In this document: positions 24,891-34,800 of the stretch, piece after piece
Layout of the letters: every line of letters begins with the position of its first letter
How positions within the stretch are numbered: position 1 is the stretch's first letter
Assembly (NCBI GenBank): GCA_018268755.1
Contig: JAFDVW010000008.1
Span: forward strand, 1 to 64,000
Direction: 5' to 3'
DNA length: 64,000 nucleotides
DNA from: Acidobacteriota bacterium
GTDB lineage: Bacteria; Acidobacteriota; Terriglobia; Terriglobales; Acidobacteriaceae
Notes under the pieces: model-generated
Told to the model about the DNA's origin: nothing
Seen by the model: only the letters and a program-made list of their open reading frames with translations
Database searches by the model: none
Position numbers and translations under genes: made by a program

Positions 24891-27077
24891 CTACTTGGAG
24901 ACCTCCAGCAGCAAGTGTTGCGAGAATTCGGCCTTGAGCCTGGCCGGCTGATTGGATGTGACCTCCACCGTGCCCAGGTCTTTTCCTTCGGCATAGTCAG
25001 TCACGTGGTAAGTGCCGGGCTGCAGGCCACGCAGCTCCACTTCCCCTTTCCACGGGGTCCCGTCCGGGGCAAAGAACGCGTAATACATCTTTCCATCTTT
25101 GGAGATGGCGTATCCCTCCGGGGTGTCATATCCGAAGGTGTAAAGATCCAGGAATGTGCCCTTGGAAAGCATCTTCTGGTTGTAGAGATCAATCCATTTC
25201 TTCCAGTGGGCATCCTTGTCGGACGTCAAATTAACAGCCTTGAACTTGGGACCCGGGTCCGGCCACACAAATTTCGTGCCCACCACGCCACCCGTGCCAA
25301 TGGTGGAAGCAAAATCGTCCCCGTGCTCACTCCAGCCCTTGCCCACGCGAGTCATGGCGGAAAGCTCCACGTGGTCGCCATACACGGCGGATTCCGGCCC
25401 CAGCAGCGCTTTGTACATCTTGATGCGGTAGCGGACCTGCACCGCGCCGACCGGGTCCGCGGTCACAGCCTGGTCCATGTAAGGCAGCCAGGCCAGCGAC
25501 GGCGGGGTGCCGCAGGGGCAGGACTGTGTGACGCTCTCCGGCTTCAGCGCCCGCGTGGTCTGGAAAATCACCTTATATACGTCGGCCACGGCGTTTACGG
25601 AGTCCTGTGGCGACTTGTGGTGGTGCGCCGGGTTATAGCAGGCCGGAACGGTGTAGATGTTGTCGAGCTTGTGCCCGTCATAGCCCCAGTCACGGATAAA
25701 GGTTTCGGTCAGCTTCTTGAAATAGGCCTGCACCTCCGGCACCGCCGGACACAGAGCCGCCAGATTACGAGTCATGCGGGCATGCTTGCCATTTTTGTCG
25801 AGAATCAGCCATTCCGGATGCTCTTTCACAACATTGGCGATGCCATAGGGGTGGTCCCACTTCCCTTGCCCGTCTTCCACGGCAATCGGCAGCCACCACA
25901 GCTGCACCAGCATGCCCTGTTTGTGGAAGTCGTCGGCCAGTGTCTTAATGGAATCCCCCGGGAAAGTATCGGAGCGCGGCGCCCAATCGCCGTAGTTGTT
26001 GAACCAGCGGTCATCGAGCGTGGCCCACTTGATCTTCATCTCTTTCAGCTTAGGGATGGTGCCCAACATCTGCGCCGGGGTCACGTCCGATTCATAGCCC
26101 CAGCCGCACCAGCTGATGTTGTAGGCTTCGTCGCTGGGCTTAGGGATCTCCCAGCCTTCCTTCTGCAGCACGCGCGACCAGAGGTGCAGCGGCTGGTAGA
26201 AATCGCCGCGGTAGACGGCCACAAAGGTACGCGGCGTAGCAAAACTTTCTCCCGGCTTTAAGGTGGTATTGGCGGGAATTTCCACAGCGGCTTTGACGAA
26301 CCCGTCTCCTTGCACGTCCACCGGCACCGAGAGCGTGAGGGGCACGGTCTCGATATGTCCAATGGCCTCACCGACGGAACCATTCCAGAATGCGACGACC
26401 GGAATGCCGCCGCCGTATCCGCCCTTCACCACCTCTCCCATTGCATTCGGCCGGGAGAAATTTTTGGCCAGCTTGACCACGTCATCTTCGCCCCAGTCAT
26501 AGCTCGCGCCCTGATAGGACCACATCTCATAAGGCTTGCCCGCCACGCGGGAATCAAAGCGATGCTGCTGGGCGACTACGTTGTCGACCTTCACCTCGGC
26601 TGTGCCGGTATTTTTATACTGCGCGCTGCTCAGCAGGATATTGGGAAACTCGTCATAGGCATCCGCCTGCAGGGTAAGTTGGACCCCTGTCGCGGCCGCC
26701 TGGGCCGGAATTTCAATGTGCTTGCCGCGCCCCATTTTTCCCGTGGCCTCACTGACCTTGGCGTTGGCCAGATCGAGCGTGAAGCGAATATCTTTCTTGT
26801 TGCTGACCAGATAGTTGGCATCGGGAGAGAGCGTGTCTAAAGACAGCTTGGCTCCGTCCTTGAGAAGAGCCGCCTGCACCGCGCCGGAAGGAAAGATGAG
26901 GAACTCCGCCGCGCTGGTCGTGACCACGATCGGCCCGCCGCCGGCCGAGGGCTCTACCTTGATCGTGGACGCCGGCGCGACCGCCGGGGCCTGGACTTCC
27001 TGCTTTTTGCATCCCGCCAACAGGCCGGCGAGAACAAGAGTGGAGACGATTGCGATCGTTTTGGGCTGCATCATCAT
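24891..27077 (-). CDS. Alpha-galactosidase-like glycoside hydrolase lipoprotein (clan GH-D)
   Basis: The 728-residue protein has a lipoprotein signal (TIAIVSTLVLAGLLAGC), so it is membrane-anchored outside the cytoplasm. An N-terminal beta-sandwich (about 40-330) precedes a TIM barrel. The barrel has WCGWGYESD, WATLDDRWFNNYGDW, LWWLP and GYDGHKLDN; the Asp of KLD near residue 471 is the expected nucleophile of GH27/GH36 enzymes. It ends with a C-terminal beta domain. It would release alpha-linked galactose or a related sugar. The gene overlaps the upstream amidohydrolase by 4 bases and is the last of the cluster led by the TonB receptor at 35440. GGGAG precedes the ATG triplet; any of three adjacent ATG codons may be used. 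Confidence 0.82.
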   Translation of the reverse strand: MMMQPKTIAIVSTLVLAGLLAGCKKQEVQAPAVAPASTIKVEPSAGGGPIVVTTSAAEFLIFPSGAVQAALLKDGAKLSLDTLSPDANYLVSNKKDIRFTLDLANAKVSEATGKMGRGKHIEIPAQAAATGVQLTLQADAYDEFPNILLSSAQYKNTGTAEVKVDNVVAQQHRFDSRVAGKPYEMWSYQGASYDWGEDDVVKLAKNFSRPNAMGEVVKGGYGGGIPVVAFWNGSVGEAIGHIETVPLTLSVPVDVQGDGFVKAAVEIPANTTLKPGESFATPRTFVAVYRGDFYQPLHLWSRVLQKEGWEIPKPSDEAYNISWCGWGYESDVTPAQMLGTIPKLKEMKIKWATLDDRWFNNYGDWAPRSDTFPGDSIKTLADDFHKQGMLVQLWWLPIAVEDGQGKWDHPYGIANVVKEHPEWLILDKNGKHARMTRNLAALCPAVPEVQAYFKKLTETFIRDWGYDGHKLDNIYTVPACYNPAHHHKSPQDSVNAVADVYKVIFQTTRALKPESVTQSCPCGTPPSLAWLPYMDQAVTADPVGAVQVRYRIKMYKALLGPESAVYGDHVELSAMTRVGKGWSEHGDDFASTIGTGGVVGTKFVWPDPGPKFKAVNLTSDKDAHWKKWIDLYNQKMLSKGTFLDLYTFGYDTPEGYAISKDGKMYYAFFAPDGTPWKGEVELRGLQPGTYHVTDYAEGKDLGTVEVTSNQPARLKAEFSQHLLLEVSK

Positions 27078-28258
27078 TGCGCTCCCTTTTTGGCCAGATC
27101 CGCGCCTTTAAACTGACGGAACATGCGCTCCGCATTGCGATGGTAGATTTTTTCCAGCACGCTGTCGGGCAGGCCCATGCCATAAATCTTCCAGCGGCCC
27201 TGCCCCGGATATCCCCAATAGTCGAAGTATTCGTCCGTGGTCTCGAGCCAGCGGAAGTGGTTGCGGTACATAGCTTCTTCCACCGCGTTGTCCGTCCCGA
27301 ACATGATGCGGTCCTGGTATTTCAGAAAGAATTCCGTGGCCCGCCGGGGTTGGCGGCCCAGCTCGGCCTCGCGCGCGCCGAATTCCACCATCACATTGGG
27401 ATACTTCTCGAGCACGCTGGAGACGTAGTCCAGGTCCTCCGGCCAGTTAGCAAAATGGAGGGACACAAACGTAGTACGCGGATGCCGGGCGAAGACGCGG
27501 TCGCGCGCCGCCAGGATCGATTCTTTGCTGGGAAACTGCGGCCCGTAGAAACTCCAGTCCGGATGTCCGATCAACTCCTCATAGCGCTCATTGGTGTTAT
27601 CGATGGGATGAAAAAAGGCCTCCGGGTCGGTCACGTGGATGGACACCGGAATCCCCAGGCGGCCGCACTCCTCCCACACGGGATCGAGACGAGGATCGTC
27701 CACCGTGATGAACTTGCCCGTCTTGTCCTTCACGCCGAGGCCGAGGTCCTTGAGCACCTTCAGTCCGCGCGCCCCACGCACGACCGCATCATCGATCTGC
27801 GCCACCATCTCCTGGCTGAAGTTGGGGTCATCGATCTTGCTCCAGTCAATTTGGGTGAACACCATGAAGCGGCCGGGATAGGGCTTCACCATCTCGTCGA
27901 TGACATGTTGCAGCTTGTCGCCCCACATGCCGGTCAGGATCACGATGGTGCGGACGTTGGTCGCATCCATGGCTTTGACAATCTGCTCCGGCGGTACGTG
28001 CTCATCAATGCCGGCGGCATCGTTGGCATGGTTGTGCACGTCGATGACGTAGAACTTCGCCCGGGGCACTTCATGCGCCGGCGCGTGCAGCATGGACACC
28101 GGCTTGAAATCCTTCAACAGAAGGGTCTTTTTCTGGTCGGCGTTAGGATCGGCCGAGTAGCCGATCTGTGCGGAAGGAGCCGGCGCCGGCGTCTGGGCCC
28201 AGACTGCGCCCGCCAAAAGCAGCGCCATGATTCCTGCATACATGCCTTGCCTCTTCAT
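27074..28258 (-). CDS. Secreted amidohydrolase-family protein (Amidohydro_2)
   Basis: The 394-residue protein has a signal peptide (MKRQGMYAGIMALLLAGAVWAQ) and a metal-dependent TIM-barrel amidohydrolase domain. The motifs are FYVIDVHNHAND (HxH), GARGLKVLKDLGLGV, IPVSIHVTDPEAFF, TTFVSLHFANWPEDLD and IMFGTDNAV, with a C-terminal FRWLETTDEYFDYWG. Relatives hydrolyse or decarboxylate small cyclic compounds; lactones of sugar acids are plausible here. Secretion is unusual for the family but common in acidobacterial clusters. AGGAGG lies 5 bases before the start, and it is 12 bases downstream of the glycosidase-like gene. Confidence 0.85.
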   Translation of the reverse strand: MKRQGMYAGIMALLLAGAVWAQTPAPAPSAQIGYSADPNADQKKTLLLKDFKPVSMLHAPAHEVPRAKFYVIDVHNHANDAAGIDEHVPPEQIVKAMDATNVRTIVILTGMWGDKLQHVIDEMVKPYPGRFMVFTQIDWSKIDDPNFSQEMVAQIDDAVVRGARGLKVLKDLGLGVKDKTGKFITVDDPRLDPVWEECGRLGIPVSIHVTDPEAFFHPIDNTNERYEELIGHPDWSFYGPQFPSKESILAARDRVFARHPRTTFVSLHFANWPEDLDYVSSVLEKYPNVMVEFGAREAELGRQPRRATEFFLKYQDRIMFGTDNAVEEAMYRNHFRWLETTDEYFDYWGYPGQGRWKIYGMGLPDSVLEKIYHRNAERMFRQFKGADLAKKGAQ

Positions 28259-28270
28259 AAAGCCTCCTGC

Positions 28271-30172
28271 TTATTCTTTCCCATCCACGATCCATGCCAC
28301 CGCCCCGCGATCAAACGCAGGAAGCTGGAAAACCCGGCGATCGCCTGAGACTTTTCCACTCACGGTCTGCTCTTCGCCCAGGAAAGGCAGAAACTTCAAC
28401 TTGCATTTCCGCGTTGCCGGAACCGAGACCCGCGCGCCAGTCTCTGGCGTAGGCTTTACGTTCTGGTGGGGCACGATGCCGCCGAAGTTTGCCAGGAATA
28501 CATGCGGCTTGCCGTCGACCGAGGCAATATTCGCGGCGACGTAGGGCGAGGCTTCCACGGTCAGGCTGTTGTCCTGGGGAAGCAAGCGGAAGAATTCCGG
28601 AGCCAGGGCCTGGGTGGCCTGGGCAAAATCCTTTTCCAGGCCGGCAAAATGCGTCCTTCCCGGCGAAGACTCCAGGTGGACTACCTGCGGCGAGGCCGCC
28701 AGCCCTGTGGCGTCAGCGCCGGCCACGATCAAGCGATTTCCTCCGGCTGCATATTTCTTGAGCAGGGATTGTTCCTCCGCCGAAAGTACAGAAACGTCCG
28801 GCAAAACCAACGACGATCCCTGGAACTGCGCCAAGGTGCGCGGCGTGACCACCTGGAACTCGATGTGTTTCTGCAGCAGCAGCACCAGGGTTCCGCGATA
28901 CGAAGGCAGAAAACGCGACGCGTCGAAGTTGCGGCTGGCCGGGGAAAAGTAGACGCCTACCGGATGCATGGGGCTGCGCGGACGGAAGAACACTTTGTCG
29001 TGCTTCTCGATCCAGCTGAAGATTTCCGTGCGCACCGCCTTGTCATTCGAACCGCCCATGGAGTGGCCGGGCGCGTCCCAGAAATTGGCGCCCACCATCA
29101 GCTGCGAGCCGGCCAGGGTCCGCATGGCTTCACCCGCGTTCACGTTCTTATCGCCGTCCCAGGAGTAATTCAATATCCAGGAGGCCTTGCCCTGGGCGAA
29201 GGCGCGGAACGACAGCATGCCGGCCTGGTACAGGAACCAATCGAGCTGGGTGCGGGCCGAAGCCGTGTGGTCGCCCGAGCCGAACTCATATTCGTGCGCA
29301 ATGGCATCCACCACCGGGTACATGTCATAGACGTCCGCGCCCACGCGGGTCGCTTCCTGCTCGATGCCGGGGTAGATTTCCGGAATGACCATGATCTCCG
29401 GGTTCACCGAGCGGGCCTGGTCACGGATCTCTTTCATGAAAGCAGTCAGGGTGGCGATGCGGAAGTCAATCCACTTGCGGAAACCGGGATCAGAAAAATC
29501 GCCGATCTTCACTTCCTTGCGGGCGTCCAGTCCGGTCTGCTCCTTGAAGGCCGCGATCGTGAAATCGTCGAAGCTGGCCCAGGAGTCCTCCCAGCCATCA
29601 AAGTGCGTCATCCAATAGGGAATATCCACATAAATGCCATCCACGCCGGTGGCGGCAATCTGCCGCACCCGCTCCATGTAGATCTTGCGCCAGGGCATGG
29701 CATAAGGACTGATCCAGACATCTTCATCTCCGGGACGAATCCAAAATGCCGCGCCGGAAGTAAACACGGCGGGGTCGCCGTTCAGCTTGCGCTGTAACCA
29801 CTCGGGGTGGTCCTTCACCATGGAGTGGGGCGACTTGTCGGCATTGGCGGTAATGCACTCGGTGCCGGCGATGTACACATAGACCTTGTTGTCGATGGCG
29901 TGTGCCTTTTTGGAGACCTCGCGCAACGCCGCCAGCTTGGCCGTGGGATCAACGAAGCTTTCGTATCTTCCGGGAATATCATTGTCGACTTCGATGCCGT
30001 AGACATGAGTGGCCTGTGCATCGCGGATCAGGTCGTCGATCCGGTTTTCCTCCAGCCCGTAGGCGCCGATGCGCACGTAGTGGGTCCAGTTCTGGCCGGG
30101 CCCGGCCGGGGCCCCCATCAACAATACTGAGGAGAGTACGGCACAGGTAAAGAGCGCTTTCGCCATCCGCAT
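28271..30172 (-). CDS. Secreted putative glycoside hydrolase (TIM barrel plus GATase-like domain)
   Basis: The 633-residue protein begins with a signal peptide (ALFTCAVLSSVLLMGAPAG). A barrel-like half follows, with VYGIEVDNDIPG, DGIYVDIPYWMTHFDGWEDSW, IMVIPEIYPGIEQEA and ILNYSWDGDKN. A middle domain (RGTLVLLLQKHIEFQVVTPRTLAQFQGSSLVLPDVSVLSAEE) resembles the GATase-like trimerisation domain of GH42 enzymes, and a beta domain closes the protein. I therefore call it a GH42-like or uncharacterised glycosidase; DIPYW Asp and PEIYPG Glu are candidate catalytic residues. No precise family is claimed. It sits mid-operon, 42 bases after the Tat-exported protein. Confidence 0.65.
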   Translation of the reverse strand: MRMAKALFTCAVLSSVLLMGAPAGPGQNWTHYVRIGAYGLEENRIDDLIRDAQATHVYGIEVDNDIPGRYESFVDPTAKLAALREVSKKAHAIDNKVYVYIAGTECITANADKSPHSMVKDHPEWLQRKLNGDPAVFTSGAAFWIRPGDEDVWISPYAMPWRKIYMERVRQIAATGVDGIYVDIPYWMTHFDGWEDSWASFDDFTIAAFKEQTGLDARKEVKIGDFSDPGFRKWIDFRIATLTAFMKEIRDQARSVNPEIMVIPEIYPGIEQEATRVGADVYDMYPVVDAIAHEYEFGSGDHTASARTQLDWFLYQAGMLSFRAFAQGKASWILNYSWDGDKNVNAGEAMRTLAGSQLMVGANFWDAPGHSMGGSNDKAVRTEIFSWIEKHDKVFFRPRSPMHPVGVYFSPASRNFDASRFLPSYRGTLVLLLQKHIEFQVVTPRTLAQFQGSSLVLPDVSVLSAEEQSLLKKYAAGGNRLIVAGADATGLAASPQVVHLESSPGRTHFAGLEKDFAQATQALAPEFFRLLPQDNSLTVEASPYVAANIASVDGKPHVFLANFGGIVPHQNVKPTPETGARVSVPATRKCKLKFLPFLGEEQTVSGKVSGDRRVFQLPAFDRGAVAWIVDGKE

Positions 30173-30214
30173 ACGGATCTTCCCTTCTGATCTGGTTGCC
30201 CTGCTAAGTTTGGG

Positions 30215-31750
30215 TTACACGCCTGTCACATCCGAGATATTCAAACCATGGGTAGGACGTAAAGTCAGGCTGCCATCGTCATTCAGTTTTTGCGCGCACG
30301 CCCAGCGCACAGGATGTGTCTGTCCCTTCACTTCAATTTCCGCTTTCAGGCGCAATCCTTGCCACTTTACATCTTTGGGAAGCGGCAACTTGGCCTGACG
30401 AACTTTGCGCGGCAATGGATATCCGGCGTCCAGAGAGCCGCTCGAGAGCACGCGGCCTTCGGGCGTAGTCACGGCAATCCGCAACACTCCGGGCACCCCG
30501 GCGATGCCATCATTCACCAGCCCTAGAATCAGGCCTGGCTCGCCTTGCTCGTGATAGGTCCAGATCCACGAGGGGCGCACACGATAGCCGATGCACCTCG
30601 CCAACCCGTCAATCGCTTTGGGATATTTCTCGTAGTAGGCCATGACGCGGTCGGCGCGAATGCGGTGCCAGTTCCACAGAGAAAAATAATTGGCCGCTGC
30701 GTCCTGCGCGTGGTGCACGACGTTGTCGGTGTACGGAATCCCTTCATCCAGGTGCAAGCTCTTGGGGTCACCATCGGACATTCCAACTTCGATGGACACG
30801 CCCGCCCACGGCGGACGATTGCTCAGGGCCTCGATCTGCTCGTTTTCAATGAAGATGGTGTCGGTACGTAGCCAGTTGTGGCTGCGGATGGTGCGATCAA
30901 CCAGTTCCGAGTTGCCGACTTTGCTGAAATCGGGCTGGGTGTTGGTGGCCAGCGGGGTCTTGCGCCAGTGGGCGTTCTGCCGCTGGAACATGCGCACGAA
31001 GGTGCTTTCCGCGGTGGCGTAATCTGGGAATGGGTTCTTCTCCAGCGGCCAGGTGTGCCCTTCTCCCCAGAACCCGTACATGCAGGTGTCCACATATTCC
31101 ACGTCGGGATGGCCGTCATAATCGGCGGAAAGCAGGCCGATCAGCTCTTCAAACGCCGCCTGAAACGCGGGATCATCGTAGCGTGGTTCTTCGCGCAGAC
31201 GTCCCTGCCACTCGCCCAGCTTCACATAGGGAACTTTCTCGCGGACGAAATCGGGCGCAGCATAGCCGGGAATGTCCGGATTGCTCAGCATGACGCGCAG
31301 GCCGATGCGCTTACCATACTGTTTGGCCAGGGCGAAAGTGATCTTCCAGTGCTCGCACAGGTCCAGCCTCCCGGGACGAGACTGCACGTCCTTCCAATTC
31401 ACCCGCAGGTAGAGCTTGCTCCCCATGGGAATCTTCACCAGGTCCTCGAGGGTTTGCTCCAACGTGCGTCCCGGGGCCAATTGCGGCCCCATCTCATCGC
31501 AGACGTAGGTGATCAGCCCCATGCCGTAATTGGGGACGACATCTTCAGATGGGGTGAGCGCCATCACCACATTCCAGCTGGGATAGGCATCGGCCGAGAA
31601 CGGCCCCTGATAGAGGCGGTCGCTCACTTCCGGGCCGGGACCAAAGTTGTATTGCTCGAAGTTGTGGGCGGGAACGTGGGCAAATGCATGTCCCGCGGCC
31701 GTTAACAGCGCTGCGCTGCTCCCTGCTTGCAGAAACCGCCGTCTGTCCAT
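30215..31750 (-). CDS. Tat-exported protein, DUF4832-like putative glycosidase
   Basis: The 511-residue protein opens with a twin-arginine signal (MDRRRFLQAGSSAALLTAAGHAFA), so it is exported folded. The body looks like a beta/alpha barrel: VNWKDVQSRPGRLDLCEHW, GLRVMLSNPDIPGYAAPDFV, DGHPDVEYVDTCMYGFWGEGHTW and RTDTIFIENEQIE. It ends in a beta-sandwich (GLRLKAEIEVKGQTHPVRWACAQ). This matches the DUF4832-type proteins found with glycosidases; the acid residues FWGEG and FIENE could be catalytic, but that is inference. GGAAGG precedes the start by 8 bases. A stem-loop separates it from the TonB receptor upstream. Confidence 0.65.
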   Translation of the reverse strand: MDRRRFLQAGSSAALLTAAGHAFAHVPAHNFEQYNFGPGPEVSDRLYQGPFSADAYPSWNVVMALTPSEDVVPNYGMGLITYVCDEMGPQLAPGRTLEQTLEDLVKIPMGSKLYLRVNWKDVQSRPGRLDLCEHWKITFALAKQYGKRIGLRVMLSNPDIPGYAAPDFVREKVPYVKLGEWQGRLREEPRYDDPAFQAAFEELIGLLSADYDGHPDVEYVDTCMYGFWGEGHTWPLEKNPFPDYATAESTFVRMFQRQNAHWRKTPLATNTQPDFSKVGNSELVDRTIRSHNWLRTDTIFIENEQIEALSNRPPWAGVSIEVGMSDGDPKSLHLDEGIPYTDNVVHHAQDAAANYFSLWNWHRIRADRVMAYYEKYPKAIDGLARCIGYRVRPSWIWTYHEQGEPGLILGLVNDGIAGVPGVLRIAVTTPEGRVLSSGSLDAGYPLPRKVRQAKLPLPKDVKWQGLRLKAEIEVKGQTHPVRWACAQKLNDDGSLTLRPTHGLNISDVTGV

Positions 31751-31842
31751 GATGTCAACCTTCCGTGCGGAGGCCGGACACCAGCCGCCCGGAGAGCTTC
31801 CGAGCGGCCGATGCAGGGTGGGGGTGCGATGGCAAATTGCGC

Positions 31843-31867
31843 GGCCCTCTGGATGCAGCTGAGGGCC
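31843..31867 (-). terminator. Stem-loop between TonB receptor and glycosidase genes
   Basis: GGCCCTC and GAGGGCC form a perfect 7-bp stem with an 11-base loop, 9 bases after the receptor stop codon. There is no T-run, so it more likely protects or partially terminates the receptor message, giving it higher expression than the enzymes downstream. Confidence 0.4.
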
Positions 31868-31876
31868 GGCCGGTAT

Positions 31877-34800
31877 TTAGAATTGGAACCGCGCGCCAAA
31901 CTGCATCTTGCGATAGTTCCCAGTAGTGGAATTGACATTCCCGAAGCTCTCGCTTCCCCAGCCGGTGACCGGGAAGGCAAAGCGCGGGGTGTTGGTTGCG
32001 TTGAACATCTCCGCGCGGATCTGCAGCTTCATGTCCTCGTGGATGTTGAATTCCTTGGAAAGCGACAGGTCCAGGTTGCGGATACCCGGGCCGCGCAGGT
32101 TGTCAAAGAAGCGATGCGCGTTGCCCGCGATGTTATCGCCAGGATCGGCAAAGCAATCGGAGTTCAGATACGGGGCTCCCGTGATGGCGGCCTCGGTAAA
32201 GCTGATGCCGGTACGAAGATTGGAACAAATCACATCCGGTCTTTGGTTGCCATCCGCCAGGCGTGGACTGTTCATGCCAATGGCCAGCGGTTGTCCGCTT
32301 TGCAGGGTAATGAAGGAATTCAACGACCATCCCCCCACAATGGCGTCCGTCGTCTTGTTCATGCCGCCGCCAATCCAGCGGCCACGACCGAAGGGCAGAT
32401 CGATGATGACCGCGGTGGTGAAGCGGTGGCGGGTGTCGCTGGCGCCCACACTGTGCTCCGCCGCCAGGTCATCGAGCACCTGCGGATTGTCCGCACCTAG
32501 ATTGCCGATCCAGGCGTTGGCCCCAGCCGAAGAATAATCCGTGGCCTTGGCCCAGGTGTAGTTGCCCTCAAAACTAACATAGTGGGTCGTGCGCTTCTGG
32601 AAGCGGACCTGCAGCGAGTGGTACCAGGAACTCGCCGCCAGCAGAGGCAGGCCGGCGAAAGATCCATCAAACTGCGGATAGGGCCGCAACAAATTGATCT
32701 GCGGAATTTCCGCATCGTTGTAGATGGAATCCGGCTCGTCAAAAATCTGCTCCGCACCGGGCACAAAAAGCGGCTGGAACGGGTTGGCCACTGTGTTGTT
32801 GAGATAGTCAGACACGGCGTTATTGCTTGGATCGTGGGTAGGATTCTTTTCTTCCACCAGCTGATCGCGCACCGTGGAAGAGAGGAAGTTGCGGTTGCGC
32901 GTGCTCGACGTTCCCGCCCAGGGCAGGTGGGTGCTGCGATTGGCCGAGTAATCAGCGGCGATCAACACTTGGCCGGGCAGCAGGTGCTGCACTCCCAGGT
33001 TCCACTGGTAGATCTCGGCATTGCGCGCAGTCTCGGTGCCCAGGTCGTTCTCGTTACCGAAACCCCACTGCGCCAGTGCTCCGTACTTGTCGCCCTGCGG
33101 GCCGGCTAAGCCGTTGGGGAAGGGATTGGCAAGGGTGGCAAACTGGGTTTCATAATTGTCCGTAGTGAAGTGGATGGCGGCCGATTTGCGGAATGCCGTG
33201 CCGGCATACTGAAAGTTGGTGGCCACATTCATGCCGTAGAAGAGTCCGGCACCGCCGCGAATCACCGTATTCGGGGCCAACTGGTAAGCAAATCCCAAAC
33301 GCGGAGCAAAGTTGTTGCGATCGATGGGTACGCTGCGCCGGTTGGAGTTGGCAAAGATGGTGGTGCCTTTGATTTCGCCCAGTCCCGGTAGATTAATTCC
33401 GCTGTCGCCGGAGAAATCGCTGAACTGCACCCGGTTGTAGCGCTCGGTGTAAGGGGTGCTCCACTCATAGCGTAGGCCGATATTCACCGTCAATTTCGGC
33501 GTCACCTTCCAGTCGTCCATCACGAAGAAGGCGGTTTCCTTGGAGAGGTCGGCCACGGCAGGAACGATATTCAATTCGCCGGAATAGGGGAAACCCGTGA
33601 GGATGGTGGCGAAGGCGTTGCCTTGTCCTTCATCCCCAAGCCCGGCATTAGGCTGTTGGGTCGTGACATCACGGCTGAAATCAAACAGGCCGCTGGGGTA
33701 ATTGGGCTGCCAGAAATTGTTGTAGAAGCGACGTTGCTCTCCCCCGAACTTGAAGGAATGCGCGCCATGCACCCATTGCAACGCGGACGAATAAGTCGCC
33801 AGGGTATGAGCAAAGTGCGTGTCCACGCAACATTGACTGAACATGGAGGTCCAGGGATCATCGCCGGTAATGATGGCCGGCATACGGTCCAGACCGTTGG
33901 CGTCCAGAACGGAAGGCAATCCGACGCTGGTCAGCGTGGGATAATTATTGGTCATGCCGGGGGCCACCACGCGGTCAATGCCCAGGCGGCTGGTCCACAA
34001 CATATTGGAAGTCGGCGACCAGCTGTATTCCAGCCCGCCATTCTGGACCTTCGTCTCGTAGATCACGCCGTCGTTGAACATATCGCCATTGGCGAAAACC
34101 GTCGGCGTGGAATAGTTGTCGGAGTGGCGGCTGTAGCGCCCGCCTATCTTGTGCTGGTTGTTGATCTGGTGGTCGACCTTCACGTCAAACTGCCACGATT
34201 CAAAACTGGAGAGCAATACGCTGCGATAGTTTGGATCGGGGAATTCCGCGCCCGAAATATTGGCTTCGGGATAGAGGTTCAGGATGGCCTGACCAATGGG
34301 ATTGATGGAGGCCGGATCCATCACATCATCCACGCCGTCGAAAGAAAACCGCGGGCGGACACAGCTGTCACCCGAGGGCGAGCATTGGGAAGGATCGTAG
34401 ATCGGAGTCCCGCTCTGGGAGAAGTCTCCCGCCCTTTCCAGTGCCGTCGGCACCCGGGCTTCGATGTTGACCGGGTCGCCCTGGGTTACGCGCTCAAAAT
34501 CCAGAAAGAAGAAGGTCTTGTTCTTGATGATGGGTCCGCCCAGCGAAAAGCCGTACTGGTTGCGGCTATGATCGGGCTTCTCGCCGTTATTGAAGAAGTC
34601 GCGGGAATCAAAGACAGAGCGCTGCCCATACCACCAGCCGCTGCCATGAAAATTGTTGGTGCCCTGCTTCAGCACCATGTTCATTACGGTCCCGCCATTG
34701 TTGCCGAATTCCGCGGAGAAGCTGTTGTTCTGCAGCTTGAATTCCTGAATGATCTCCACCGAAGGCTGGTAGTAGACGTTGCTGTTGCCGCCTTCGCCCT